Assembly (NCBI GenBank): GCA_934364805.1 | Contig: CAKRMH010000004.1 | Span: 1 to 64,000, forward strand | Direction of reading: 5' to 3' | Source of the DNA: an uncultured Lachnospiraceae bacterium | Lineage (GTDB): Bacteria > Bacillota > Clostridia > Lachnospirales > Lachnospiraceae | Length of the DNA: 64,000 nt | Shown here: one piece after another, positions 32,800 through 42,321 of the stretch | How the letters are laid out: each line of letters starts with the position of its first letter | Numbering within the stretch: the first letter of the stretch is position 1 | The notes under the pieces: model-generated | What the model was told of the DNA's origin: nothing | The model's input: only the letters and a program-made list of their open reading frames with translations | The model's database searches: none | Program-made: the position numbers and the translations under genes

Positions 32800-33954
32800 A
32801 TGAGTAAACAGATTTATTTCGATCATGCGGCGACAACGAGTGTACTACCGGAAGTAAGAGAGGCTATGCAGCCATATCTCACAGAAAAATACGGAAATAT
32901 GTCTACCGCATATGAACTTGGAGAAGAAGCAAGGGCTGCAGTGTCGCATGCCAGAGAGGTGATCGCACACTGTATCGATGCCAGACCGGGGGAGATTTTT
33001 TTTACTTCGGGAGGCAGTGAATCAGATAACTGGGCAATAAAAAGTATTGCCGGTGAATATAAATCAGAGGGAAAACATATCATCACATCTGCAATCGAGC
33101 ATCATGCCGTGCTGAATTCCTGTGCTTATCTGGAGCAGCTTGGTTATGAGGTCACGTATCTTGAAGTGGATGAAAAGGGGCTGGTGAGCATGGAAGAACT
33201 GGAGCAGGCCATTACGCCGGAAACAACGCTGATAACAGTGATGTATGGAAATAACGAAATCGGAACGATTGAACCGGTGCATGAGATCGGCAGAATCGCA
33301 AGATACCGGAAAATTCCGTTTCATACCGATGCGGTGCAGGCAGTCGGACAGATTCCAATCTCTGTAAGAAGAGAACCGATCGATCTGATGAGTGCCAGTG
33401 CGCATAAATTTCATGGACCGAAGGGGGTCGGCTTTTTGTATGTGCATGAAGGCGTGAAAATTCCGTCTTTTATCCATGGCGGAGCACAGGAAAAAGGAAA
33501 AAGGGCAGGAACGGAAAATGTACCTGGAATTGTTGGAATGGCAGAAGCATTACGGATTGCAGTGCTTCAGATGAAACAGAACCGGGCGAGAGAGATCCGG
33601 CTTCGCAATTACTTTATGGATCGTCTCCTGCGCGAATTTGAACGGGTGAGGATCAATGGACATCCGTATCAGAGGCTTCCGGGAAATATTAATATCAGCT
33701 TTGGTGGTGTGGATGCAACATCGCTTTTGACGCTGCTTCAGGAAGACGGGATCTGTGCATCCGCAGGGTCGGCATGCAGTACCGGACAGACGCGGATCTC
33801 ACATGTGATAGAGGCAATCCATGTACCAGACGAATATGCAGTTGGAACGATCCGTTTTACACTTGGAAGGGAGAATACAAGGCAGGAAGTGGATCAGACG
33901 ATCCGGTCACTGAAGAAAAATCTGGCCATTTTAAGAGAAGACGAAGCAATCTAG
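32800..33954 (+). CDS. cysteine desulfurase (NifS/IscS type)
   Basis: The 384-residue PLP enzyme takes sulfur from cysteine for iron-sulfur cluster or thionucleoside synthesis. Landmarks are IYFDHAATTSVLPEV, FTSGGSESDNWAI, AIEHHAVLNSC, HTDAVQAVGQ, the PLP lysine in SASAHKFHGPKGVG, and the mobile catalytic cysteine in CASAGSACSTGQ. No iscU, thiI or mnmA is adjacent, so the sulfur acceptor is not indicated. The last codons form one arm of a terminator. Confidence 0.94.
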   Translation: MSKQIYFDHAATTSVLPEVREAMQPYLTEKYGNMSTAYELGEEARAAVSHAREVIAHCIDARPGEIFFTSGGSESDNWAIKSIAGEYKSEGKHIITSAIEHHAVLNSCAYLEQLGYEVTYLEVDEKGLVSMEELEQAITPETTLITVMYGNNEIGTIEPVHEIGRIARYRKIPFHTDAVQAVGQIPISVRREPIDLMSASAHKFHGPKGVGFLYVHEGVKIPSFIHGGAQEKGKRAGTENVPGIVGMAEALRIAVLQMKQNRAREIRLRNYFMDRLLREFERVRINGHPYQRLPGNINISFGGVDATSLLTLLQEDGICASAGSACSTGQTRISHVIEAIHVPDEYAVGTIRFTLGRENTRQEVDQTIRSLKKNLAILREDEAI

Positions 33955-33971
33955 CCTCGTCTTCTCTGTTT
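33934..33971. terminator. terminator overlapping the 3' end of nifS-like gene
   Basis: AGAGAAGACGA (33934-33944, coding) pairs with TCGTCTTCTCT (33957-33967, after the stop) and is followed by GTTTT. It sits between convergent genes and could serve both directions. Confidence 0.75.
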
Positions 33972-34813
33972 TAGGAAAGTGCATATTTTTCGATGGCAAA
34001 AGCAACGCCATCCTCATCATTGGAACATGTGACAGCATCTGCAGCAGCTTTGATATCTGCAGGTGCATTGCCCATGGCGACGCCAAGGCCGGCAGCTTTT
34101 AGAATAGAAAGGTCATTCTCGGTATCTCCAACCGCCATGGTCTGTGCGATCGGAATCTGGAGTTTTTCGGCAAGCTGTGTTAAGGCTGCGCCTTTTGTGA
34201 CGCCTGCTTTTGTAAATTCAAGGTTGTGGTAGCCGCCGCTTACGACTGTCAGTATTCCGGTGGATAACAGGTATTTTTTCACATCCTCGCGGTCTTTTAA
34301 GGTGCCGTCTGGCAGTGCAGGGAAATTTAAGGTCATTTTCTGGATGGAAAGCCGGTTCTCCTGTATGAATCCGGCAAAATCATCCACACGGGTTCTGGTG
34401 TTGATAATATATTTTTTCAGTGAATCCGGGATGTTCAGTTTCTGGGCAATGGAAAGTCTGTCCGCAGGGGAGAAACCATCTCCGTGGATAAAGGCATCCA
34501 TGTGAATGTCCTTGGACAGCAGATAGTTCAGGATTGGAATGGTCATTTCCGGATCCATTGGATTTTCAAAGAGGCAGTTCTTTTCGGCGATTTCATAGAC
34601 GGCAGCTCCGTTTGACGTGATGGCATATCGGATGCCAGTCTGGCTGATCTGTTCAAATGGAAGGCCACAGAAAGGCCGGCCGGTTGAAATGATCACTTCG
34701 ATCCCGGCATCTTTCGCACGGTTTAAAACGTCAATTGTATGAGATGAAATCGTTCCCTGGGTGGTAAAAAGTGTTCCATCGAGATCCAGGGCGATTAATT
34801 TAATATTTGACAT
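33971..34813 (-). CDS. Cof-type HAD-superfamily sugar-phosphatase-like hydrolase
   Basis: The 280-residue HAD hydrolase of the Cof/YbjI-like IIB type has motif I LIALDLDGTLF (nucleophile and acid/base aspartates), motif II ISTGRP, motif III lysine in TKGAAL, and motif IV VGDTENDLSILKAAG. Members dephosphorylate sugar phosphates or flavin and PLP intermediates; substrate unknown. The ATG giving 34813 is chosen because AAAGGA lies eight bases upstream and the frame begins right at the first strand. Confidence 0.88.
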   Translation of the reverse strand: MSNIKLIALDLDGTLFTTQGTISSHTIDVLNRAKDAGIEVIISTGRPFCGLPFEQISQTGIRYAITSNGAAVYEIAEKNCLFENPMDPEMTIPILNYLLSKDIHMDAFIHGDGFSPADRLSIAQKLNIPDSLKKYIINTRTRVDDFAGFIQENRLSIQKMTLNFPALPDGTLKDREDVKKYLLSTGILTVVSGGYHNLEFTKAGVTKGAALTQLAEKLQIPIAQTMAVGDTENDLSILKAAGLGVAMGNAPADIKAAADAVTCSNDEDGVAFAIEKYALS

Positions 34814-34922
34814 AAAGAATCCTTTCTTATACATTATATCTGTCAGCATTCATTATTATAGACGAATTTTATAAAATGTGAAGATAGAACTTGCAGAAAA
34901 ACAGATAGCGAGGATGGAATAG

Positions 34923-37376
34923 ATGACAAGAGAAGAATTAAAAGCGCTGATCGCAGACGGCCCGGTAATCTTAGACGGTGCCACAGGAACCAATCTGATG
35001 GAAAAGGGAATGCCGATGGGCGTCTGTCCGGAGGCATGGATTTTAGAGAATAAAGAGATCATGATCGACCTTCAGAGACGGTATGTTGAGGCAGGGACAC
35101 AGATTCTCTATGCACCGACATTTACGGCAAACCGCATCAAGCTGGAAGAATATGATCTTTCGGACAGACTTGAGCAGATGAACCGTGATCTTGTAAAAAT
35201 CAGTAAAGAGGCTGCCGGTGGGAAGGCATATGTTGCCGGAGATATGACGATGACCGGTAAACAGCTGTTTCCCCTGGGAGACCTTATGTTTGAGGAACTG
35301 GTAGATGTATACAAAGAACAGGCCCGTATCCTGGATGATGAAGGCGTGGATCTTTTTGTAGTAGAGACGATGATGAGCCTTCAGGAGAGCCGTGCAGCAG
35401 TCATTGCGATCCGTGAAGTTTCGGATCTTCCAATCATGGTTTCACTGACTTATAACGAAGATGGAAGAACGCTGTTTGGAACGACACCGGAAGTTGCGGT
35501 GGTAGTATTACAGTCACTGGGAGCCGATGTGATCGGAGTGAACTGTTCCACAGGACCGGCAGAGATGGCACCGCTTGTTGCAAAAATGGCAGAGTATGCA
35601 ACGATTCCGATTCTTGCAAAACCAAATAACGGATTCCCGGAGCTGATTGATGGTAAGACGATCTACCGGACAACCCCGGAGGAGTTTGCACAGGCGGGCG
35701 TTTCACTGGTTGAAGCTGGTGCGGCGATCGTTGGAGGATGCTGTGGAACAACACCGGCACATATCAGGGCACTGGCTGGGCTGGTGAAAGGAATGGAAGT
35801 GCATACACCGCTTGCACATCACAGAAGTATTCTGACCTCAGAAAGGAAAAGTGTGGAAGTCAGTCTGGATGGCAACTTTATGGTGGTTGGTGAGCGAATC
35901 AACCCGACCGGTAAAAAGAAACTTCAGGCAGAACTTCGCGAAGGAAAATTAGATCTTGTACGTGAAATGGCCAGACAGCAGGAAGAGAATGGAGCACGGA
36001 TACTTGATATCAATATGGGAATGAACGGTATTGATGAAAAAGAGATGATGCAGAAAGTCATTTATGAGGTTTCTTCCACTGTAGATTGTCCTTTGTGTAT
36101 TGATTCAAGCTATGTCGAAGTAATTGAAGCGGCGCTTCGGATTTACCCGGGACGGGCACTGATCAACTCAATCAGTATGGAATCTGCAAAGCTTGAGGCA
36201 CTTCTTCCGGTTGCAAAGAAATATGGTGCGATGTTTATCCTGCTTCCGGTTTCCGATGAGGGACTGCCGAAGGACGGAGAAGAGAAAAAGGCTATTATCA
36301 ATGCGGTTTATGACCGTGCATTGCAGGAGGGGCTTGCGCATGAAGATATCGTCGTAGACGGGTTAGTTGCAACGATTGGCGCAAATCCGGAGGCCGCAAG
36401 GGAATGTTTTGACACAATCGCATATTGTAAGGATGAGAAAAAACTTCCTACCATCTGCGGACTTTCCAATATATCCTTTGGACTGCCGGAGCGAATTTAT
36501 GTAAATACAGCATTTCTTACAATGGCAATCTGTAAGGGACTCACGATGGCAATTGCCAATCCATCCCAGGAAATTTTGATGAATGGAGCTTTTTCATCGG
36601 ATCTTCTTTTACACAGACCGGACAGTGATATCCGCTATATTGAGCGGATGAACCGCCTGGCAGAAGAAAAAGCCAGATTTGAAACGGTTGTGGTAAAGAA
36701 AGAGAATGCAGATGTTTCGGGAAGCAGTGATTCCGCAAGTAAGGGAAGTGCGGTTTTTCAGGCAGTATTAAAAGGAAATAAAGGAACGATCCTGGATGAA
36801 GTGAAAAAAGAACTGGCTTTAGGGAAGAAGCCGGAAGACATCATTAATGATGATCTGATCCCTGCAATCAATGAAGTCGGAGTGCTATTCGACAAGAAAA
36901 AGTATTTCCTGCCACAGCTGATCGGAAGTGCCAATACGATGAAGCTGGCAATCGATTATTTAGAGCCGATGCTTGAGAAAAAAGACAGCGGGGCAGACAT
37001 GCCAACGCTTGTGATTGCCACGGTAGAAGGGGATATTCACGATATTGGAAAGAACCTGGTTGTTCTGATGCTGAAGAATTACGGATATCGTGTCATCGAT
37101 ATGGGAAAGGATGTTCCAGCAGAAGACATTATTGAAACAGCAATAAAGGAGCATGCGGCGATCATCGGTCTGTCAGCACTGATGACTACTACGATGATGC
37201 GCATGAAGGATGTAGTGGAAATGTGCAAAGAAAAGCACTGTGGGAGCAAGGTGATCATTGGTGGTGCATGCATTACACAGAATTTTGCAGATGAGATCGG
37301 TGCAGATGGATATTCCAAAGATGCGGCAGAGTGTGTAAGACTTGTCGAACGTCTGCTTGAGGGATCAGATTCGTAA
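34923..37376 (+). CDS. metH: cobalamin-dependent methionine synthase without reactivation domain
   Basis: The 817-residue protein has the MetH order. First is a homocysteine-binding zinc domain (about 1-290; ligands in GVNCST and GGCCGTTP). Then comes a pterin/methyltetrahydrofolate domain (about 315-580; VGERINPTG, DINMGMNGID, GLSNISFGLP), followed by a helical cap (about 610-690) and a cobalamin-binding domain (about 700-817; lower-ligand His in EGDIHDIGKN). The C-terminal AdoMet reactivation domain of E. coli MetH is missing; in Clostridia that function is usually a separate protein, not in this window. No SAM or cobalamin riboswitch fits in the 109-base gap upstream. Confidence 0.93.
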   Translation: MTREELKALIADGPVILDGATGTNLMEKGMPMGVCPEAWILENKEIMIDLQRRYVEAGTQILYAPTFTANRIKLEEYDLSDRLEQMNRDLVKISKEAAGGKAYVAGDMTMTGKQLFPLGDLMFEELVDVYKEQARILDDEGVDLFVVETMMSLQESRAAVIAIREVSDLPIMVSLTYNEDGRTLFGTTPEVAVVVLQSLGADVIGVNCSTGPAEMAPLVAKMAEYATIPILAKPNNGFPELIDGKTIYRTTPEEFAQAGVSLVEAGAAIVGGCCGTTPAHIRALAGLVKGMEVHTPLAHHRSILTSERKSVEVSLDGNFMVVGERINPTGKKKLQAELREGKLDLVREMARQQEENGARILDINMGMNGIDEKEMMQKVIYEVSSTVDCPLCIDSSYVEVIEAALRIYPGRALINSISMESAKLEALLPVAKKYGAMFILLPVSDEGLPKDGEEKKAIINAVYDRALQEGLAHEDIVVDGLVATIGANPEAARECFDTIAYCKDEKKLPTICGLSNISFGLPERIYVNTAFLTMAICKGLTMAIANPSQEILMNGAFSSDLLLHRPDSDIRYIERMNRLAEEKARFETVVVKKENADVSGSSDSASKGSAVFQAVLKGNKGTILDEVKKELALGKKPEDIINDDLIPAINEVGVLFDKKKYFLPQLIGSANTMKLAIDYLEPMLEKKDSGADMPTLVIATVEGDIHDIGKNLVVLMLKNYGYRVIDMGKDVPAEDIIETAIKEHAAIIGLSALMTTTMMRMKDVVEMCKEKHCGSKVIIGGACITQNFADEIGADGYSKDAAECVRLVERLLEGSDS

Positions 37377-37403
37377 AGAAAGTATTAAATCTACGAATTT
37401 TAG

Positions 37404-37432
37404 TTGAGTTTCAGAGAGGGCTGACGTATAAT
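37404..37432 (+). promoter_or_regulatory. promoter of the clpX-like gene
   Basis: TTGAGT (37404-37409) and TATAAT (37427-37432) are 17 bases apart, leaving a leader of about 90 bases. Confidence 0.7.
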
Positions 37433-37530
37433 TGCTTATAGTCTCAGCCTGGTCAGAGGGCTTTGCATAACCAGCTTGTATGTGGATACAGGTATACAGT
37501 TATACAAAATAAGAAAAGGCGGTTTTTTGT

Positions 37531-38952
37531 ATGTCAGATGATAAAATAATGGATATAGATTCGAACCAGAACAATGATGAAAATGAATACGAAGATGTCT
37601 GCTATATCTGCCGCAGACCGGAGCATGTAGCAGGTAAAATGATACATATTCCGAACAATATCTGCATTTGCAGGGATTGTATGCAGAAGACATTTGATTC
37701 CATGAACAGTTCAGGAATCAATATGAATGATATGATGAATATGAACTTAGGTTCCATGCCGAATATCAGCATGATCAATCTTTCGGATCTTCAGAATTCG
37801 ATTCCGAACAGTCAGAAGCTTAAGAAGAAAAAGGAAAAGAAAGAACCGAAGCAGGCACCGGTACTTGATATTCATTCGATCCCGGCACCGCATAAGATCA
37901 AAGCCAGTCTTGATGAATATGTAGTTGGGCAGGAGCATGCCAAGAAGGTCATGTCGGTTGCGGTATATAACCATTACAAACGTATTATGGAGAATACAGA
38001 GGATGGTGTGGAAATTGAAAAATCCAATATGCTGATGATCGGACCAACCGGTTCCGGAAAGACATATCTTGTGAAAACATTAGCGAAATTACTGGATGTG
38101 CCACTTGCGATCACAGATGCAACCTCCCTGACAGAGGCAGGATATATCGGTGATGATATTGAAAGTGTTGTAAGTAAGCTTCTTGCAGCAGCAGATAATG
38201 ATGTGGAACGCGCAGAACATGGGATTATTTTTATCGATGAGATCGATAAGATTGCAAAGAAGAAGAATACCAATCAGCGTGATGTCAGCGGTGAATCCGT
38301 ACAGCAGGGAATGTTAAAGCTCTTAGAAGGAGCGGAAGTGGAAGTCCCGGTAGGCGCAAGCAGTAAAAATGCCATGGTTCCGATGACAACAGTGGATACC
38401 AAAGATATCTTATTTATCTGTGGTGGAGCTTTTCCGGATCTGGAAGAGATCATCAAGGAACGTCTGAATAAAGAGGCATCCATCGGATTTAAAGCAGATC
38501 TGAAGGATAAATATGATAAAGAAGAGAATCTTCTGGAGCAGGTTACCGTAGAAGATGTGCGGAATTTTGGCATGATACCAGAGTTTCTGGGAAGACTTCC
38601 GATCTTATTCTCTCTGGAGGCATTGACGGAAGATATGCTTGTGCGTATCCTGCGTGAGCCGAAGAATGCGATCATCAGGCAGTATCAGAAGTTACTGGCT
38701 ATGGACGAGGTAAAACTGGAATTTGATGATGAGGCACTTCACACAATTGCAAAGCGTGCAAAAGAGAAGAAAGTAGGAGCACGTGCGCTTCGTGCGATCA
38801 TAGAAGACTTTATGCTGGACATTATGTATGAGATTCCGAAGGATGATAATATCGGCAGTGTAACGATTACAAAAGATTTTATCGAAAAGAAAGGCGGACC
38901 GCTCATTACGATGAGAGGCTGTGCAGAAATCGAAGATAAAGCAGAAGCATAA
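37531..38952 (+). CDS. clpX: divergent ClpX-like AAA+ unfoldase
   Basis: The 473-residue AAA+ protein is of the ClpX family. An N-terminal zinc-binding motif (C24-x2-C27 and C47-x2-C50) is followed by a Met/Asn-rich linker (about 54-90) and a Lys/Glu-rich stretch. The ATPase core follows, with GPTGSGKTYLVKTLA, IIFIDEIDKIAKKK, pore loop GYIGDD (GYVGED in standard ClpX) and sensor 2 GARALRAI. An IGF loop for ClpP contact is present (SIGFKAD). It is about 50 residues longer than standard ClpX. clpP is not adjacent. It may be a second, specialised ClpX; a main copy elsewhere is expected but not seen. Confidence 0.85.
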   Translation: MSDDKIMDIDSNQNNDENEYEDVCYICRRPEHVAGKMIHIPNNICICRDCMQKTFDSMNSSGINMNDMMNMNLGSMPNISMINLSDLQNSIPNSQKLKKKKEKKEPKQAPVLDIHSIPAPHKIKASLDEYVVGQEHAKKVMSVAVYNHYKRIMENTEDGVEIEKSNMLMIGPTGSGKTYLVKTLAKLLDVPLAITDATSLTEAGYIGDDIESVVSKLLAAADNDVERAEHGIIFIDEIDKIAKKKNTNQRDVSGESVQQGMLKLLEGAEVEVPVGASSKNAMVPMTTVDTKDILFICGGAFPDLEEIIKERLNKEASIGFKADLKDKYDKEENLLEQVTVEDVRNFGMIPEFLGRLPILFSLEALTEDMLVRILREPKNAIIRQYQKLLAMDEVKLEFDDEALHTIAKRAKEKKVGARALRAIIEDFMLDIMYEIPKDDNIGSVTITKDFIEKKGGPLITMRGCAEIEDKAEA

Positions 38953-38973
38953 ACAACAGACCGTATGGATACG

Positions 38974-39017
38974 AATACAGGAACTGCAGGAGAGAACATC
39001 CAAAGTTCCTGTATTTT
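38974..39017 (+). terminator. terminator after clpX-like gene
   Basis: AATACAGGAACT pairs with AGTTCCTGTATT and is followed by TTTG. The next gene starts 24 bases later without a visible promoter of its own. Confidence 0.75.
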
Positions 39018-39040
39018 TGATTTAGGGAAAGGGTGAGGAT

Positions 39041-40132
39041 ATGAAACTGATTCATTGTGCGGATCTGCATCTGGATTCAAAAATGACGGCAAATTTGTCG
39101 ACAGAGCAGGCAAAAGAACGCAGAGCAGAGATCTTAAACACATTTATGAGAATGGTAGATTACGCAAATGATCATGATGTGGAACTGATTCTGATTGCAG
39201 GAGACCTGTTTGATACAAGAAATGTATCGGCAACAGCAAGAAATGCGGTCCGCGATGCGATCGTGATGCATCCGGGCATTACATTTCTTTATCTGAAAGG
39301 CAATCATGACAATGACAATTTTTTGTCCAGACTGGATGAAATTCCGGCGAACCTGAAGCTTTTTGACGAGAACTGGAAGTCCTATCGTTACGGCAGGATC
39401 GTGATTTCTGGTCTGGAACTGAATGCAGTCAATCAGGTAACCGCATATAATTCCCTGGTACTCGATCATGATGACTACAATATTGTAATGCTGCATGGTC
39501 AGGACAGCACTTATCAGACGAAGGATAAGACGGAAGTCATTGCATTAAATGAGCTGAGAAACAGGAATATTGATTATCTGGCACTTGGGCATATCCACGG
39601 CTATAAGGAAGCGCAGCTGGACGGAAGAGGGATATACTGTTATCCGGGATGTCTGGATGGAAGAGGTTTTGACGAGTGCGGCGAAAAAGGATTTGTACTT
39701 TTAGATATTGATGAGAAAGCGCATTCCATGGTACATCGGTTTGTGCCGTTTTCCAGCAGGGTTTTGCATGCGGTGCAGGTAGACGTAAGCCGGTGTATGA
39801 CATCGCAGGAGGTAGCGGAATGTATTCGAAAAGTGATAGAACAGAAGCAGTATCCGGCGAAAAGTATGGTGAAATTTGTATTGTCCGGTGCGGTGGATAT
39901 TGAATCAGAGCGGAATACCGAGTATCTCGCACAGCAGTTTTCGGATCTGTTTTATTTTGAAAAAGTAGAGGATGAGACAACACTTCGTCTGGATTATGAG
40001 CAGTATGCAAAGGATGAGTCACTCAAAGGAGAATTTATCCGTATGGTGCATGCATCGGATCTGGATGAGAAGATGAAGCCGGAAGTGATCCGAATGGGAA
40101 TTCAGGCGTTGTCAGGGGAGGAGTTCGTATGA
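39041..40132 (+). CDS. YhaO-like metallophosphoesterase (Mre11/SbcD family)
   Basis: The 363-residue protein carries the calcineurin-like nuclease motifs HCADLHLDS, LIAGDLFDTRN, LKGNHDND, MLHGQ and LGHIHG in order (residues about 5-190), like SbcD and Mre11. The following gene encodes an SbcC/Rad50-like partner and overlaps by four bases, the same pairing as yhaO-yhaN in Bacillus. A role in DNA end processing is expected from the family. Confidence 0.87.
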   Translation: MKLIHCADLHLDSKMTANLSTEQAKERRAEILNTFMRMVDYANDHDVELILIAGDLFDTRNVSATARNAVRDAIVMHPGITFLYLKGNHDNDNFLSRLDEIPANLKLFDENWKSYRYGRIVISGLELNAVNQVTAYNSLVLDHDDYNIVMLHGQDSTYQTKDKTEVIALNELRNRNIDYLALGHIHGYKEAQLDGRGIYCYPGCLDGRGFDECGEKGFVLLDIDEKAHSMVHRFVPFSSRVLHAVQVDVSRCMTSQEVAECIRKVIEQKQYPAKSMVKFVLSGAVDIESERNTEYLAQQFSDLFYFEKVEDETTLRLDYEQYAKDESLKGEFIRMVHASDLDEKMKPEVIRMGIQALSGEEFV

Positions 40133-42243
40133 GACTGTTAGCGTGTCATATTGAAAATTTTGGCAGGCTCCATGACTTTTCGATGGAATTTGCAGATGGA
40201 GTGAATACGATCAGCCAGCCGAATGGCTGGGGAAAAAGTACGCTTGCAGCATTCTTTAAAGTGATGTTTTATGGATTTGACTCCAAAAAAGCAAAGGATG
40301 CACCGGATAAAGAACGCAAATTATACTTGCCATGGCAGGGCGGAACCTATGGCGGAGAATTGGATTTTGAAGTAAATGGCAGGCGTTACCGCATCAGCAG
40401 GACATTTAAAAAAACAGAGCGAACCGACCAGTTCCATTTGTATGATCTGACAACGAATCTGGAAAGCAGCGATTATTCGGATAAGATCGGAGAAGAACTG
40501 TTCGGACTCGACAGTGGTTCTTTTCGAAGAAGTGTATTTATCGCACAAAGCGAGGTACTTTCCGGTTCCACGGATGCCATCAATGCAAAGCTTGGCAATC
40601 TTGTGGAAAACACCAACGATATCAATAATTATGAGACTGCACAAAGCAGGATCAAAGAGGAAATGAACCGGCTTACGCCAGACCGTGTGTCGGGCTCGAT
40701 CCGGAAAAATAAAAACAGAATCACAGAACTGTCAGAAGTCCTGCGTGGATCGGATGCGGCAGAGAAGGCATATCTGGAGAAAAAGCAGCTGTTAGAAGAA
40801 AAACAAAAAGAAAAAGAACGGATCTCTAAACAGAGGCGTATCTATGCGGGAAGACTGCGCAGTGCCAGTGAAGCAGACAAAAAAGAGACTTTACGGCAGC
40901 AGTACATCAAGCTGGAAGAGGAAGAGCAAAACAAGAAAGAGTTGTATCTGGAAAAGAGAAAAGCATTTCCGCAGGAGATTCCACAGGCAGAGGACTTGTC
41001 CAGTATGCAGCAGAAAGCAAGACAACTGGAAGAATATCATACGACCGGTCAGAACTTTGCATTTACACCGGAAGAGGAGAGACGCTATCAGAAGTTAAAA
41101 GAGCAGCTGGCAGAAGGAAAACAGGCAGTTTCAACAGAACCAAAAGAAAATCCCCGTGGACTGCTGTCGGGAGGAGTCGCAGCAGTTGCAGCTGGTATCA
41201 TTCTGTTACTGATGGGAATGACCGTATTTCGTGGCAATGGCATCCTGTTCGCCATGTGTGGTGGAATTGCAGTGGTCGCTGGCATTGTGCTCCTGTTCCA
41301 TGAGAAAGCACAACGACGCACTTATGAGGAGAAGAAACAACAGGAGCAGAAGCTTTTGTTTGAATTAAAAAGCAGCGGGCAGGAGCTGCAGCGGCTGGAA
41401 CAAAAGAAGCAGCAGTATGAGCACGCAAAGGAGATGGAAGAAAAAGTCCGTAGACAGCTGACAGAGTTTCTTATGCAATACCAGATCGCATTGGAAGAAG
41501 ATATTACAGGACAGCTTACGGCACTTTTGATACAATCAGAGGCGGTAAAAACCGCTTATGGAATCTGGGAGGATGCTGTGCATGCGAAAGAGGACTTCCG
41601 GAAAAGAAATCCGGAAGAAACACGGACACCGGTGGAAAAATCCGTAGAATCACTGGAAGAATTAAATGAAAAGATCGCACACCTTGATGAGGAGTCAGAG
41701 AAGATCCAGGATGTGATCTCAGATTATGAGGGGCAGATCGAGGAACTGCAGGAGAAGATGGATCTTCGGGATGAGAAAGAAGCAGAACTTGAGGAACTTC
41801 GAAAGCGGCAGGAAAAAGAACAGAAAAGATATGAGCTGCTGAAAACAACACATGAATATCTTCAGGCCGCAAAAGAGCAGTTTACCTCCAGATATATGGC
41901 GCCGATATCCAATGGATTTGCCAGATATTATAATGATTTGAATGCATCTGCAGGGGATCAGACCTGGATGGTGGATGCCAATATGGAATTGAAGTTAAAG
42001 GAACAGGGAGAGTACCGCGATGTCCGGTGGCTGTCTGCCGGCTATCAGGATCTGATCGGATTTTGTATGAGACTTGCACTTGTAGATGCCATGTTCCCGG
42101 AAACAAAGCCATTTCTGGTATTGGATGATCCGTTTGTCAACCTCGATCAGGAAAAGGCACAAAAGGGAAATGAGCTGCTGAAACAGCTTGGAAAAGAATA
42201 TCAGACGATCTATTTTACCTGTCACAACAGCCGGGTTCCATAG
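40129..42243 (+). CDS. YhaN-like SMC/Rad50-type ATPase with membrane hairpin
   Basis: The 704-residue ATPase has an N-terminal Walker A (SQPNGWGKSTLAAFFKVMFYG) and a C-terminal signature and Walker B (WLSAGYQDLIGFCMRLALVDA, FLVLDDPFVNLD). Between them are long coiled coils (about 180-335 and 392-580). The coiled coil is interrupted by two hydrophobic helices (about 344-390). This layout matches YhaN rather than soluble SbcC and suggests the hinge is anchored in the membrane. It is translationally coupled to the nuclease gene before it and followed by a terminator. Confidence 0.85.
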   Translation: MRLLACHIENFGRLHDFSMEFADGVNTISQPNGWGKSTLAAFFKVMFYGFDSKKAKDAPDKERKLYLPWQGGTYGGELDFEVNGRRYRISRTFKKTERTDQFHLYDLTTNLESSDYSDKIGEELFGLDSGSFRRSVFIAQSEVLSGSTDAINAKLGNLVENTNDINNYETAQSRIKEEMNRLTPDRVSGSIRKNKNRITELSEVLRGSDAAEKAYLEKKQLLEEKQKEKERISKQRRIYAGRLRSASEADKKETLRQQYIKLEEEEQNKKELYLEKRKAFPQEIPQAEDLSSMQQKARQLEEYHTTGQNFAFTPEEERRYQKLKEQLAEGKQAVSTEPKENPRGLLSGGVAAVAAGIILLLMGMTVFRGNGILFAMCGGIAVVAGIVLLFHEKAQRRTYEEKKQQEQKLLFELKSSGQELQRLEQKKQQYEHAKEMEEKVRRQLTEFLMQYQIALEEDITGQLTALLIQSEAVKTAYGIWEDAVHAKEDFRKRNPEETRTPVEKSVESLEELNEKIAHLDEESEKIQDVISDYEGQIEELQEKMDLRDEKEAELEELRKRQEKEQKRYELLKTTHEYLQAAKEQFTSRYMAPISNGFARYYNDLNASAGDQTWMVDANMELKLKEQGEYRDVRWLSAGYQDLIGFCMRLALVDAMFPETKPFLVLDDPFVNLDQEKAQKGNELLKQLGKEYQTIYFTCHNSRVP

Positions 42244-42252
42244 AAAAACTTG

Positions 42253-42284
42253 CAAAAAACAGTATCATGTGATACTGTTTTTTG
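42253..42284. terminator. symmetric terminator after yhaN-like gene
   Basis: CAAAAAACAGTATCA and TGATACTGTTTTTTG pair perfectly around two bases, with an A-run and a T-run. It would work in both directions. Confidence 0.8.
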
Positions 42285-42321
42285 TGTTGCATGGGAAAAT
42301 ATCTGTGAAAAGGAAATAGAC

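Noticed and set aside
34814..34922. Possible SAM or cobalamin riboswitch before metH
   Set aside because: The gap is about 109 bases, AT-rich, and shows no conserved box or stable stem.
42253..42284. Palindrome before the Crp/Fnr gene considered as its own operator
   Set aside because: Arms flanked by A6 and T6 runs fit an intrinsic terminator after the ATPase gene better, and the arms lack a Crp/Fnr half-site form.
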